Below are positions 1 to 9,215 of a stretch of 64,000 nt of DNA, piece after piece. The translations under genes and the position numbers were made by a program. Within the stretch, counting starts at the first letter, position 1. Each line of letters opens with the position of its first letter. Origin of the DNA: Amycolatopsis sp. cg9 (GTDB lineage: Bacteria; Actinomycetota; Actinomycetes; Mycobacteriales; Pseudonocardiaceae); assembly GCF_041346945.1 (NCBI RefSeq), contig NZ_CP166850.1:1674001-1738000 (forward strand), given 5' to 3'. The notes under the pieces were generated by a model. That model made no database searches and was not told the origin of the DNA. It worked only from the letters and a program-made list of their open reading frames with translations.

Positions 1-1
1 G

Positions 2-1039
2 CGGGCGCCCCGGCGCGGCGGGCGGCTGCGGGACGAGACCGTGCGCTGGACCATGTCCGAGGCGAGCGCGCTGGGCCTGGTCGGGCTCGGCGGCGTCACG
101 ACGGCGACGCGGGCGCTGCTCGCCGAAGACCGGCCGGGTGCCGTCGAAGCGATCCTGGACGCGCTCCCCGCGCCGGTCGACCACGTGCTGCTGCAGGCCG
201 ACCTGACGGTGGTCGCGCCGGGCCCGCTGGAGCCGGAGCTGGCCGCGGAGATGGCCGCCGTCGCCGACGTCGAATCGGCGGGGCACGCGACCGTCTACCG
301 GATCACCGAGACGTCGGTGCGGCGCGCGCTGGACACCGGCCGCACCGCCGACGAGCTGCACGCGCTCTTCAAGGCGAAGTCGGCGACGCCGGTGCCGCAG
401 GGGCTGAGCTACCTGGTCGACGACGTCGCCCGGCGGCACGGGCGGCTGCGCGGCGGGGTCGCGGCGTCGTTCCTGCGGTGCGACGACGAGGCGTTGCTGG
501 CCGAGGTGCTGGCCAACCCCGTCGCGGCGGAGCACGACCTGCGGCTGATCGCGCCGACCGTCGTGATCAGTCCCGACCCGCTGCACGAGGTGCTCGCCGG
601 GCTGCGCACGGCCGGGTTCGCCCCGGCCGCGGAGGGTCCCGACGGCCGGGTCGTCGACATCCGCCCGGGCGGCAGGCGGCTGCCCGCGAAGGCACGCGCG
701 GCCCGCCGGAGCCCCGGTGAGCAGGCGGTCCTGACCGAGGACCAGGCCACCCGGATCGTGTCCAACCTGCGCGCGGGCGACGCGGCTTCGGCCCGCCGCC
801 GCGGCTCGGCGGTGCGCGCGCCGGTCGGGGGCGGCGCGGACACGTCGGCCACCCTCGAGCTGCTGTCCCGGGCGACGCTGGAGCGCCGTGAGGTGTGGAT
901 CGGGTTCGTGGACTCCCGCGGCACCGCCAGCCAGCGCGTGATCCGGCCGGTGCGCGTCGGCGGCGGGATCCTCGAAGGCGAGAACAACGAGCGGTACTCC
1001 CTCCACCGGATCACCTCGGCGGCGATCGTCGAAGACTGA
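2..1039 (+). CDS. Helicase-associated protein, 3' part (XPB-partner family)
   Basis: The frame is open from base 2, so the 5' end lies outside the window; 345 codons are visible. The protein resembles the C-terminal part of the actinobacterial 'helicase-associated' proteins (Rv0862c type): an alpha-helical middle followed by a small beta-rich WYL-like end around residues 280-330, with the conserved run VWIGFVDSRG near the end. In mycobacteria, as I recall, this gene lies directly beside the XPB helicase gene; here the helicase is about 25 kb away at 26128. The role is unknown, probably nucleic-acid binding linked to the helicase. Family assignment is by sequence resemblance only. Confidence 0.7.
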   Translation, partial: RAPRRGGRLRDETVRWTMSEASALGLVGLGGVTTATRALLAEDRPGAVEAILDALPAPVDHVLLQADLTVVAPGPLEPELAAEMAAVADVESAGHATVYRITETSVRRALDTGRTADELHALFKAKSATPVPQGLSYLVDDVARRHGRLRGGVAASFLRCDDEALLAEVLANPVAAEHDLRLIAPTVVISPDPLHEVLAGLRTAGFAPAAEGPDGRVVDIRPGGRRLPAKARAARRSPGEQAVLTEDQATRIVSNLRAGDAASARRRGSAVRAPVGGGADTSATLELLSRATLERREVWIGFVDSRGTASQRVIRPVRVGGGILEGENNERYSLHRITSAAIVED

Positions 1040-1088
1040 ATCCGGTGAATCCCCACCGGGCCGTCGCCGCAGGTGGTAAGCCTGGTCC

Positions 1089-1676
1089 ATGAAGTGGGGA
1101 ACGCGCGTGACCGCGGTAGCCGCGGCGACGATCGTGGGTGGGGCGGGATTCGCCGGTGCGGCGGACGCGGCCGGGCCGCCGGTCTACTCGAAGTACACCG
1201 TCAACGGGACGACGCACATCGCGAAGCCGGGCGCCGACCTGAAGCTGGGGCCGGGCCGGTTCGACATGTACACGCAGATCGGCTCGTACACCTTCTACGG
1301 GACGATCACGCTGCCGCCGGTGAAGGTGACCAAGGTGGTGCCCGGCGTCGGCGCGGTCAGCGGCACCGTCACGCTCGGGCCGGGCAGTGCCGAAGGCTCG
1401 GTGTTCAGCGGCTTCAGCGGCTCGGCGACCTGGCCGGTCAAGCTGTCGGACGTGCGCGTGAACGGCGTCCCGTACGACGTCGGGGCGTCCTGCGGCACCG
1501 CCCAGCCGGTGACGACGGAACTCGTCGCGGACGGCTTCGTCACGGGCCAGGGCGGCCGGCTGACCTCGACGTACGCGATCGGCGAGTTCGCGAACTGCGG
1601 GGCGGCGACACCCCTGCTCAACTCGGCGGTGCCGGGGCCGGGCAACACCCTGGCCCTCGACCTCACCGCGGGCTAG
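1089..1676 (+). CDS. Secreted protein of unknown function
   Basis: 195 residues. The start MKWGTRVTAVAAATIVGG is followed by an AlaGly-rich hydrophobic stretch ending in ADAAG, a typical Sec signal peptide with cleavage near residue 27. The mature part is rich in Gly, Thr and Val, with alternating hydrophobic residues that suggest a beta-sandwich, and has two Cys (near 136 and 178) that could form a disulfide. No catalytic motif is visible. The TAG stop interlocks with the stop of the convergent DUF742 gene in a shared CTAG. I do not recognise the family; it is presumably an extracellular or wall-associated protein. Confidence 0.65.
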   Translation: MKWGTRVTAVAAATIVGGAGFAGAADAAGPPVYSKYTVNGTTHIAKPGADLKLGPGRFDMYTQIGSYTFYGTITLPPVKVTKVVPGVGAVSGTVTLGPGSAEGSVFSGFSGSATWPVKLSDVRVNGVPYDVGASCGTAQPVTTELVADGFVTGQGGRLTSTYAIGEFANCGAATPLLNSAVPGPGNTLALDLTAG

Positions 1677-2662
1677 AGGGCGCGCAGGCCCGCGAGCACG
1701 CGTTCCATGAACTCGCGGGACGAGCGGTCGCCGAGGATCAGCTCGGTCTGGTGGATCAGCACCAGACCGATGTCGGCCATGTCGCCGACCAGGATCTTCA
1801 CCACGCCCAGCGGCAGCCGCAGGTGGGCGGCGATCTCCGCGACCGACCGGGTGTCCAGGCACAGGTCGCAGATCCGGCGGTGCTCGACCGACCGGACGCC
1901 GCGGTACCGGCGGCCGTCGTCGGACGTCGAGACCAGTGCCTCCAGCGCCAGGTTGTGGTCGGACCGCGTGCGCCCGCCGGTGCGGGTGTACGGGCGGACC
2001 CGCGAGTTCGCCGAGGCGACGGGCACCGGGCTCGCGACGCGGGCCGGTTCGTTCCAGGCCGGCTCCTCCCACGGCTCCGGCTGCGGGATCCAGCGGGTCT
2101 CCGGGTCCGGCGGGGGTGTCCACGACGGCGGGGGCGCCACCGGGGGTCGCGGAGCGGGCGGACGCGGGGCGGGCGGCCGGGGCGGAGCCGGGGGCCGCGG
2201 CGGTGCGGGCGGCCGGGCGCCCCGGGGCGGGGTCCACGCCGGTTCCAGCGCCGGGGGCTCCGGCTGGTAGGTCTCGCCGTCCTGCCACTCGGGCTCGGCG
2301 GGGTCGTAGCCGTCTTCGGCGTACTGGGGCGGGTCCGTGTAGGCGTGACCGGTGTACTCGCGCGGCGGCACGGCCTGGTGGTCGTCCCCGGCGTGGCGGC
2401 GGTGCCCGCCGGTGTACTCGTCCGCGTACCCCTGGCGGCCGTCGTACTCCTCGTCGGCCGCCGACGAGCCCCACTCGCGGGTGTCCTCGTCGGTGTAGCC
2501 CTGCTGGTCCGGCTTCGGCCGCGCCGGCTTGCGCTTGGGCATGATCATCGACAGCGTCGACATGTCGAACTTGCTGGGCGAATCGAAACCCTCGCGCTCG
2601 GTGCCGCGGTGCAGTGCGTCCCAGCCGCTGGAGTCCGGATCGTCGAATCCCGAAATCCTCAT
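1673..2662 (-). CDS. DUF742 protein, second copy (CvnC-like)
   Basis: 329 residues. Residues about 1-210 are low-complexity: acidic, Tyr/Gly-rich, then strongly Pro/Arg-rich. The last about 110 residues form a DUF742 domain (SRVRPYTRTGGRT, then ICDLCLDTRSVAEIA and LRLPLGVVKILVGDMADIG), a winged-helix-like module found as the C component of actinobacterial conservons. ATG start; six bases separate it from the upstream roadblock gene, so the two are co-transcribed. It parallels the shorter copy at 4077-4856, with a far longer disordered N-terminus. The family link to G-protein-like signalling is known; the partner here is inferred. Confidence 0.88.
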   Translation of the reverse strand: MRISGFDDPDSSGWDALHRGTEREGFDSPSKFDMSTLSMIMPKRKPARPKPDQQGYTDEDTREWGSSAADEEYDGRQGYADEYTGGHRRHAGDDHQAVPPREYTGHAYTDPPQYAEDGYDPAEPEWQDGETYQPEPPALEPAWTPPRGARPPAPPRPPAPPRPPAPRPPAPRPPVAPPPSWTPPPDPETRWIPQPEPWEEPAWNEPARVASPVPVASANSRVRPYTRTGGRTRSDHNLALEALVSTSDDGRRYRGVRSVEHRRICDLCLDTRSVAEIAAHLRLPLGVVKILVGDMADIGLVLIHQTELILGDRSSREFMERVLAGLRAL

Positions 2663-2668
2663 CTCGTC

Positions 2669-3085
2669 CTACCCACGCACGCCGCCCTGGAGCTGCGCGC
2701 GCAGCTCGGGGGTGATCTGCTGGCCGACCCGCTCGACGAGCAGGGTCATCTCGTAGGCGACTGTGCCGATGTCGCACGTCGGCGCGGCCAGCACCGCCAG
2801 CGACGAACCGTCCGAAACGGACATCAAGAACAAGTAGCCGCGCTCCATCTCCACCACGGTCTGGTTGACGCCGCCCGCTTCGAAGCAGCGCGCGGCCCCG
2901 AACGTCAGGCTGATCAGCCCGGACGCCACGGCGGACAGCTGCTCGGCGCGCTCCTGCGGCAGCCCTTCCGACGGCGCGAGCAGCAGCCCGTCCGCGGACA
3001 CCAGGACGGCGTGCGCCGCGCCCGGTACCCGGCGTACGAAGTCCGTGATGAGCCAGCCGAATGTGCCCTGGCCGGAAGCCGTCAC
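2669..3085 (-). CDS. Roadblock/LC7 protein, second copy (CvnB-like)
   Basis: 138 residues from a GTG at 3085, chosen because AAGGAGG lies seven bases upstream and because the aligned first conservon protein begins its conserved core at the same point ([20 protein letters not shown]). The whole length is a roadblock/LC7 fold with the typical [15 protein letters not shown] and [12 protein letters not shown] blocks. Such proteins bind small Ras-like GTPases and may act as activators or scaffolds. It pairs with the DUF742 gene downstream. No kinase or GTPase gene accompanies this second B-C pair, so it may share those of the neighbouring conservon. Confidence 0.9.
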   Translation of the reverse strand: MTASGQGTFGWLITDFVRRVPGAAHAVLVSADGLLLAPSEGLPQERAEQLSAVASGLISLTFGAARCFEAGGVNQTVVEMERGYLFLMSVSDGSSLAVLAAPTCDIGTVAYEMTLLVERVGQQITPELRAQLQGGVRG

Positions 3086-3487
3086 TACTGCCCCTCCTTG
3101 CTCGCGCGGCGTCGCGTGCCGCACCCCGGAGCGTCCGGCACGGCCGGTCGACGACGCCACGGTAAAGCGTATTCGCACCGCCGGTGGTGTCGAGTCCACC
3201 ACGGGCCGGCCGCAGCGCACCCTACGTGTGCGCACGGCCGCGCTCCGCGCCGGCCCGGACGGGGTCACGCTTCCGGGCGGCACCCGGCGACGCCGGTCCC
3301 GCACCGCCACCGCGAGGTGTCGGCGCAGGTCAGCCGGGGTGCCGGTGGCCAAGCCGCGCGGCCCCGCCTCCGGTCGCCGCGGACCGGCGTGGCCGGCCAC
3401 TGCTCCGGACGGCAGCACCACTCCCCGAAGTGGGTGAAGCACGCGGAGTTCACTCCAACGGCCGCATCCGGTTCGGGGCGTCATCCG
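3086..3487. other. 402-bp intergenic gap inside the conservon cluster
   Basis: No convincing gene. Both strands carry Arg/Pro-rich open frames of the kind expected by chance in GC-rich DNA. The right part (about 3420-3487) is somewhat less GC-rich. The gap separates the GTPase gene from the second roadblock/DUF742 pair and probably holds that pair's own promoter; I see no clear -35/-10 pair. Confidence 0.5.
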
Positions 3488-4096
3488 CTATCCCGCGCGC
3501 AACGCCGAATCGTGCGCGATCGCGTGCTGGACGACGGAGATCAGCACCTGCTTGGCCGAGTCGCGCTCGCGCGCGTCACACGCCATGATCGGGACCGACG
3601 GCGCGATGGTCAGCGCGTGCCGGACGTCCTCGATCTGGTGGTGCAGCAGCCGGTCGAAGCAGTTGATCGCCACGACGTAGGGCAGCTTCCGGTTCTCGAA
3701 GAAGTCGATCGAGGGGAACGCGTCGGCGAGCCGCCGCGTGTCCACCAGCACGACCGCGCCGATGGCGCCGACCGCGAGGTCGTCCCACATGAACCAGAAC
3801 CGGTGCTGACCCGGCGTGCCGAAGACGTACAGCACGAGGTCCGAGTCCAGGGAGATGCGCCCGAAGTCCATCGCCACGGTGGTGGTGGTCTTGTTGGGCG
3901 TGGCCGAGGTGTCGTCGTGCCCGACGCTGGCCTCGGTCATCATGGCCTCGGTGGTCAGCGGGTCGATCTCGGAGATCGCCCCGACCAACGTTGTCTTCCC
4001 CGAACCGAACCCGCCGGCGACCACGATCTTGGCCGACGAGGTCGGACCCGTCACCTGCGGCGCGTTCGCGTCGGAGTCAAATTCTCCGAAGCCCAC
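3488..4096 (-). CDS. cvnD: Conservon GTPase-like ATP/GTP-binding protein
   Basis: 202 residues from the GTG at 4096, which overlaps the end of cvnC by 20 bases and puts the protein start just before the conserved core. A P-loop GGFGSGKTTLVGAI is near residue 20, a switch-II-like FGTPGQHRFWFMWDDL near 95, and an N-x-x-D base-recognition motif (AINCFDR) near 145. This is the D component of actinobacterial conservons, a small Ras/MglA-like GTPase working with the roadblock and DUF742 partners and the NIT kinase. Translation is probably coupled to cvnC through the overlap. Confidence 0.93.
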   Translation of the reverse strand: MGFGEFDSDANAPQVTGPTSSAKIVVAGGFGSGKTTLVGAISEIDPLTTEAMMTEASVGHDDTSATPNKTTTTVAMDFGRISLDSDLVLYVFGTPGQHRFWFMWDDLAVGAIGAVVLVDTRRLADAFPSIDFFENRKLPYVVAINCFDRLLHHQIEDVRHALTIAPSVPIMACDARERDSAKQVLISVVQHAIAHDSALRAG

Positions 4097-4856
4097 TGAG
4101 CACCCTTTCCATGAACTCGATACTCGGGCGGTCGCCCACGGTCGGGCTGCTGGAGTGCACCAGCACCAGCCCGAGGCCCGCCACGTCACCAATCAACACC
4201 CGCACCACGCCGAGCGGCAGGCGCAGCAGCGCCGCCACCTCGGCCACCGACCGGGTGTCGACGCACAGGTCGCAGATCGACCGGTGCTCGGGCACCCGGA
4301 CCCGGTCGAGCATCCGGCCTTGTTCGCTGGTCGAGATCAGCGCCTCGATGGCCAGGTCGAGCGTCGCCTTCGTCCGCCCCCGGGTCCGGAAGTACGGCCG
4401 GACCAGGCCGGACGTCTCCATCTCCGTCGGCGCCGGCTCGTCCACGTACTCCTGGTGGGCCTGGCGCGGCAGCGCCGCGGCCAGCTCACCGGAGTCCGGT
4501 CCGGCCCCGAAGTCCCGCTCGGTGCTGTACGCGGCGAACTCGTGCGCGTCGTACAGCGGTCCGCTCGAACCGCCGAACAGCTCCGCGCCCGGCCCGCCGA
4601 GCAGCCGGTCGCGGTACTCGGTGCCGCCCGCGATCGGCCGGATCGGTTCTTGCCCGGCGTTGCTGTCGGTCAGCCAGTTCGGCGGCTCCCGCACGGGGTC
4701 GCTGTCGGATGCCTGCACCCGCCTCGCCCGCCATTCGCGGTCGACGCGGTCCCGGAACGACTGCCAGTCCTCCCGGCCGTCGTCCGGTTGATCGGACCAC
4801 CCGCCGGAGAAGTCGTCACCGAGCCGGCCATCACCCCTCAAGCGCCCGTCGTCCAC
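4077..4856 (-). CDS. cvnC: Conservon DUF742 protein
   Basis: 259 residues. GTG start with GAGGAG six bases upstream. Residues about 1-150 are hydrophilic and probably disordered (repeated Asp/Arg/Gly). The last 110 are the DUF742 domain, with SGLVRPYFRTRGRTK, SICDLCVDTRSVAEVAALLR and PLGVVRVLIGDVAGLGLVLV, nearly matching the second copy at 1673-2662. It lies 25 bases after cvnB and overlaps cvnD by 20 bases, so A-B-C-D read as one operon. DUF742 proteins are known conservon members; their exact biochemical role is unsettled. Confidence 0.92.
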   Translation of the reverse strand: MDDGRLRGDGRLGDDFSGGWSDQPDDGREDWQSFRDRVDREWRARRVQASDSDPVREPPNWLTDSNAGQEPIRPIAGGTEYRDRLLGGPGAELFGGSSGPLYDAHEFAAYSTERDFGAGPDSGELAAALPRQAHQEYVDEPAPTEMETSGLVRPYFRTRGRTKATLDLAIEALISTSEQGRMLDRVRVPEHRSICDLCVDTRSVAEVAALLRLPLGVVRVLIGDVAGLGLVLVHSSSPTVGDRPSIEFMERVLSGLRRI

Positions 4857-4881
4857 GGCTCTCTCCTCGGTTCCCAGGTCC

Positions 4882-5361
4882 TCAGCGGCGGACGGCCGCG
4901 CCCTGCAGTTGCGCCCGCATCTCCGGAGTCAGCTGCTGGCCGACCCGCTCCACCAGCAAGGTCATCTCGTAGACGACCAAGCCGATGTCACTCTCCGGCG
5001 ATCCCAGCACCGCCAGACACGAACCGTCGGAAACCGACATGAGGAAGAGGAAGCCGTTGGCCATCTCGACCACGGTCTGCGCCACCGTGCCGCCCTCGAA
5101 GACCTTGGCCGCACCGCGTGCGAGGCTGGTCAGCCCCGACGCCACCGCGGCCAGCTGGTCCGCCCGGTCCTTCGGCAGCCCTCGCGAGGCCGCCAGGAGC
5201 AGGCCGTCGGCCGACACCACGACCGCGTGGGCCGCGCCGGGCACCCGGTGCACGAAATCCGTGATCAGCCAAGCGAAGCTGCCGGCATTGTTCGCCTTGG
5301 CATGCGCCTGGCCGTTCGGCTGCGCGGAGCCACCCGGCTGCATTGCACCCGCCCGTGTCAC
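4882..5361 (-). CDS. cvnB: Conservon roadblock/LC7 protein
   Basis: 159 residues from the GTG at 5361, which has GAGGAG five bases upstream. A GTG at 5367 is also possible: it forms a GTGA overlap with the kinase stop and adds two residues. After a short Gln/Gly/Asn-rich leader comes the roadblock domain ([55 protein letters not shown]). It is closely similar to the copy at 2669-3085. Roadblock proteins dimerise and bind small GTPases, here presumably CvnD. Translational coupling to the kinase is likely. Confidence 0.92.
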   Translation of the reverse strand: MTRAGAMQPGGSAQPNGQAHAKANNAGSFAWLITDFVHRVPGAAHAVVVSADGLLLAASRGLPKDRADQLAAVASGLTSLARGAAKVFEGGTVAQTVVEMANGFLFLMSVSDGSCLAVLGSPESDIGLVVYEMTLLVERVGQQLTPEMRAQLQGAAVRR

Positions 5362-5363
5362 TT

Positions 5364-8300
5364 TCACTCCTCACTGCTGTCTGTGGTGTTGCCACTCACC
5401 GGAACCTCGTCGCCCGGTCGCTCCTTCAGCGCATGGCGCCCCGAGGTGTACCCACGTTGGAAGCTTGCCATCCGGTTCCGCGCCGCGGACGCCGAGCGGG
5501 TGATCGCACCCGTTCCGGGCATGCCCGCCGTGGCATCCGCGAAGTTGTTCTGGGCCGGCGCGTCGGGCGTGGAACTCGAACCGCCGATCGACCCAGGCAC
5601 CAGGTAGGCGTTCGGGATGCGCTTGGGCAGCCCGGCCGTGGTGATCTCCTCGTTCTTGGACTCGAGCAGCGACTGCGCCGCCTGCCAGCCGTCGTCGGAG
5701 GCGCTGTGCCAGCCGTCGTCGGGCGGGAGGAGCGGGTGCCGGGTGGCCGCGGTCGGCTGCAGTTCGTCCACGGGTTCCGGGACGGGCTCGTCGCGGCCGG
5801 TGAGGGGCGGCAGGTTCGGGTCCTCGACCTCGTCCTGCGCACTCCGGTGGCTCTGGTGGCCCTGGTCGCTCTGCGGCGGCACCGGGTCGGCAGCCGCGTC
5901 GTCGCCCTCACTGAACCAGCGTGACAGCACCGACTGGTAGATGGGCAGCCGCCGGGTGGGTACATCGTCCTCGAGCGCCGACGGACCGACCTCCACCGCG
6001 GGGGGCGGCGCCGGGGGTGGTTCCTCCGGCGGGACGAACTTCGGCTCGCGCTTGGGCAGCACCAGCGGCGCGAACTGGGTGTCGCCGGCCCGCGAGCTGG
6101 CCCCGTCGCCGTTCGACGACGGCGTCAGCGGCGCCAGGTCCTCCGCGGTCGGCCAGGCCGGCACGTCGGGCTTCGGCAGCTCGGGCGACAGGAACGGGCC
6201 CGCCGCGCGGCCGCCGCTGACCAGGTCGTCCAGGCTGATCGGCTGGTCCAGCGGGACCAGCCCGCCCTGGTTCGCCACCGGCTCGTGCTTCGGCGGGGCC
6301 GGCGGCGGTGGCGGGGGTGCCGACTGCGGCGGCGGGGTCGGCGCGAACGCCTGCGTCTGGTCGAAGTCCGAGCGCGCGGCCGGGATCGGGATGCTCGGCA
6401 TCGACATGGACGTCTCGGACCGGCCCGGCGGCGGCGGGGTCTGCCGCGACATGCCGGGGCGGAGGTGGGTCAGCAGCTCCGCCGGGACGACGACCCGGGC
6501 GATCACGCCGCCTTCGATGTCCTCGTTCTCGCGCAGCCGGACCTCGATGCCGTGGCGCTTGGCCAGGCGCGAGACCACGTACAGACCCATTCGCCGGGTC
6601 ACCGACACGTCCAGGTCCGGCGGCTCGGCGAGCCGCGCGTTGACCTCGGCCAGCCGCTCGTCGCTCATGCCGACACCGTGGTCGGTGACCTGGATGGCGA
6701 GCGCCTTGCGGCGGGTCACCACGGCCCGGACGATGACCTTCGTCTCCGGCTCGGAGAAGTACGTCGCGTTGTCGAGCAGCTCCGCGAGGACGTGCACGAG
6801 GTCGTGGATCGCGAGGCCCTGGACCGCGACGTCGGGCACGATGCCGACCTCGATCCGGGCGTACTGCTCGATCTCGGACACCGCGGCGCCGATGACGTCG
6901 GCGGCGGGCACCGGCTTGGGCACGGACTTGGCCAGGCCGGCGCCCGAAAGCACCAGCAGGGACTCACCGTTGCGCCGCAGCCGGGTGGCCAGGTGGTCGA
7001 GCTCGAACAGGCTCGCCAAGTGGTCCGGGTCCTGCTCGTCGGCCTCGAGGCGGTCGATGACGCCGAGCTGGCGTTCCACCAGCCGCTGCGACCGCCGGGA
7101 GAGGTTCACGAAGATGCCGTTGACGTTCTCGCGCAGGAGGGCCTGCTCGGCGGCCATCTTGACGGCCTGTTCGTGGACGATGTCGAACGACCGCGCGACC
7201 TCGCCGATCTCGTCGCGGGAGGTGACGGGCACCGGCTGGACGGCCTTCTTGGAGGCGCCGACCGGGTCCGGGTCGTCGAGGATCGCCTGCACGGTTTCCG
7301 GCAGCCGGGTGTAGGCGACGTCCAGCGCGCTCCGGCGCAGCACCCGCAGCGGGCGCAGCATCAGGCGGGCGACGACGAGCATCAGCGCGATCGCGGCGGC
7401 CAGCGCGGCGAGCACCACGGCACCGCCGACCCACGCCGAGTTGACCGCCGCCGTGGCGAGGTCGTCCGCGCGGGTCTTGAGCTGGGCCAGCAGGTTCGAC
7501 TCGACCGCGTGCAGCTTGTCCGCCGACACGGTGCTGTCCTTGCCGAGCGCCGTGGTGTCGATGCTCGGCGCCTGGTCCAGCTGGGCGAAGGCGAACGCCG
7601 CGGTCTGGATCCGGCGGCGGTCGTCGACCTCCGGGCCGGAGTAGGTGTCGTTGTAGAGCTGGCGCTGGTCGTCGTCGGCGTTCGCGAGGAAGGCCTGGAC
7701 CGAGGCGTCCGCACTGGAGGCCGACGCGCGCGTCTGGTCCAGGAGGTCGCCGGGGAAGCTGCCGCGGAACGCGGCGATCTGCAGCTCGGCGTCGGAGCGG
7801 GTGGTGAACTCCTTGGCCTCGCTGATCGCCTGCGTGCTCGTGCCGAGGCGCAGCACGTCCCGGTCGGTGACCGCGGTGGTCACCTCGCGGCCGAGCTCGA
7901 TGAGCGAGTCGAGGATGCCCGAGTAGGCCGTCATCACCGTGATGTCGGGAAGGCCGTTCTGGGCGTTGAACGCCGCGCGCAGCGGGCGCAGGGCGTCGAG
8001 GCGCTGGATACCGCGGGTGTAACGGTCCTTGGTCGCCTGGTCGTCGTAGTTGAGCGTCGACGCCGCCGAGCGCAGGTCCGTGACCTCGCGGTCGACCTTC
8101 GCGATCTGCGAGTCGAGGCCGGTCTGCAGCAGCGAGTTGTTGGACGAGATCCGGGCGACGGCCAGCGAGCGCTCGTTCTGCAGCTCGTGGACCACCGTCG
8201 TGACCTTGACGGCGAACGCCACCTGGTCGGCCGTCCGCTGGAACTCCGCCGCTTCCCGGGCGTCGTCGACCACGCGCAGTGCCCCCAGCACCGCCGCGGT

Positions 8301-8531
8301 CAGGGTCGGGATGATCAGGACCGCGGCCAGCTTGGAGCGCAGCCGCCAGTCGCGCATGCCGGAAAAGAACCCGGCCTTCCGGCCCGGACTGTCTCCGGGC
8401 GACTGCGCGGGGGCCCCTCCTACCCCCGCGGCGTCTTCGTTCGGCACCGCCGCACCACCATCATCGTTCGTGCTCGTGAAACCTTGGTCGGTCCAGCGCC
8501 CGCCCGGGCGCATCGCGTTCTCGTCAGCCAC
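5364..8531 (-). CDS. cvnA: NIT-domain sensor histidine kinase of conservon 1
   Basis: 1055 residues. After a disordered cytoplasmic leader (1-65) come TM1 (67-88), an extracellular nitrate/nitrite-sensing (NIT) helical domain (about 105-360), TM2 (about 366-392), a HAMP linker, a dimerisation helix with candidate phospho-His513 in [12 protein letters not shown], and a HATPase_c domain with N-box [11 protein letters not shown] near 580. Residues 690-1055 are Pro/Glu-rich and disordered, ending in a short conserved block [15 protein letters not shown]. The stop overlaps cvnB. It is divergent from an ABC importer operon. NIT domains bind nitrate/nitrite in characterised cases; the ligand here is unknown. 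No receiver or response-regulator gene is nearby. Confidence 0.93.
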   Translation of the reverse strand: MADENAMRPGGRWTDQGFTSTNDDGGAAVPNEDAAGVGGAPAQSPGDSPGRKAGFFSGMRDWRLRSKLAAVLIIPTLTAAVLGALRVVDDAREAAEFQRTADQVAFAVKVTTVVHELQNERSLAVARISSNNSLLQTGLDSQIAKVDREVTDLRSAASTLNYDDQATKDRYTRGIQRLDALRPLRAAFNAQNGLPDITVMTAYSGILDSLIELGREVTTAVTDRDVLRLGTSTQAISEAKEFTTRSDAELQIAAFRGSFPGDLLDQTRASASSADASVQAFLANADDDQRQLYNDTYSGPEVDDRRRIQTAAFAFAQLDQAPSIDTTALGKDSTVSADKLHAVESNLLAQLKTRADDLATAAVNSAWVGGAVVLAALAAAIALMLVVARLMLRPLRVLRRSALDVAYTRLPETVQAILDDPDPVGASKKAVQPVPVTSRDEIGEVARSFDIVHEQAVKMAAEQALLRENVNGIFVNLSRRSQRLVERQLGVIDRLEADEQDPDHLASLFELDHLATRLRRNGESLLVLSGAGLAKSVPKPVPAADVIGAAVSEIEQYARIEVGIVPDVAVQGLAIHDLVHVLAELLDNATYFSEPETKVIVRAVVTRRKALAIQVTDHGVGMSDERLAEVNARLAEPPDLDVSVTRRMGLYVVSRLAKRHGIEVRLRENEDIEGGVIARVVVPAELLTHLRPGMSRQTPPPPGRSETSMSMPSIPIPAARSDFDQTQAFAPTPPPQSAPPPPPPAPPKHEPVANQGGLVPLDQPISLDDLVSGGRAAGPFLSPELPKPDVPAWPTAEDLAPLTPSSNGDGASSRAGDTQFAPLVLPKREPKFVPPEEPPPAPPPAVEVGPSALEDDVPTRRLPIYQSVLSRWFSEGDDAAADPVPPQSDQGHQSHRSAQDEVEDPNLPPLTGRDEPVPEPVDELQPTAATRHPLLPPDDGWHSASDDGWQAAQSLLESKNEEITTAGLPKRIPNAYLVPGSIGGSSSTPDAPAQNNFADATAGMPGTGAITRSASAARNRMASFQRGYTSGRHALKERPGDEVPVSGNTTDSSEE

Positions 8532-9215
8532 TCGTCTGCACGCTCCCGGCGCTCAAGCGCAGCGGCAGGTCGGAACGAGCCCAGCGCGAGACGGTACCCG
8601 TACGGGTGAAAAGATCGTCTTCGGTGGGTGTTCCTGAACCCCGTCCGACTGGACGGAATCGGTTCAGCTCGAGCATCACGGTCGGGTCCCTGCGCTGGTC
8701 TCGCATCGGTCTGTTGGTTCGGCCTAGCCCACCGGCGCGGCGGCTGTGCCCGGCCAGGCAGTGGCCTCTACGGGGACGAATCTCTCAGGAAAAGCACAGC
8801 GTGCCCTGGTAAACCGGGGATCGACTTGATCGGCCATCCAGGGACTCTCTCTCACTACATCGGAGGTTGATACCTCCCCGCAGGTGCAGAGGGTAGCGAA
8901 CGCCCGGGGAAGATGTAACCCTCCCGACAGGACGCGCTCGATGTTGCACAGCGTTCGCTCAGTCGGCACACAGCTGGACATCCCTTATTCAGGAACTGGG
9001 CCCTACGCTGGGTGAACGCTTACGGCGAGTGGAGCAGTGGGTCTAGACCAGAGGCCAAAAGAGTGACGTGCGCCACCCTCTCGGGTATTGATCCCACCCG
9101 TTGTGAGCAACCTGTCACGTTCTCTACAGTGACCCGCGTACTCCCGAGAATGAGTTACCTACTTCCCCGGGATTCGGTCCATCAACCGTCACTTTCTTCA
9201 CCCAAGGAGCAGGCC
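8532..9215. promoter_or_regulatory. 684-bp divergent promoter region, NIT kinase / ABC importer
   Basis: No gene on either strand; short open frames lack conserved character. The middle (about 8780-9180) is clearly lower in GC than its surroundings, as expected for promoters. A small hairpin CCGTCC-GACT-GGACGG sits at 8641-8656 on the kinase side. The region must hold the promoter of the conservon operon (leftward) and of the importer operon (rightward). I could not pick a reliable -35/-10 pair. Confidence 0.55.

Noticed and set aside
1011..2777. Long open frame of 588 codons, minus strand
   Set aside because: It is in another phase across the DUF742 gene, Arg/Pro-rich and without conserved features.
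1073..4099. 1008-codon open frame, plus strand
   Set aside because: It runs antisense to three conserved conservon genes; composition is typical of GC-rich antisense frames.
6285..8609. 774-codon open frame antisense to kinase 1
   Set aside because: Asp/Arg/Leu-rich antisense frame; kinase 1 has clear domains on the other strand.
8606..8870. Short plus-strand frames upstream of the importer operon
   Set aside because: No ribosome sites or conserved features; the region is better read as promoters.
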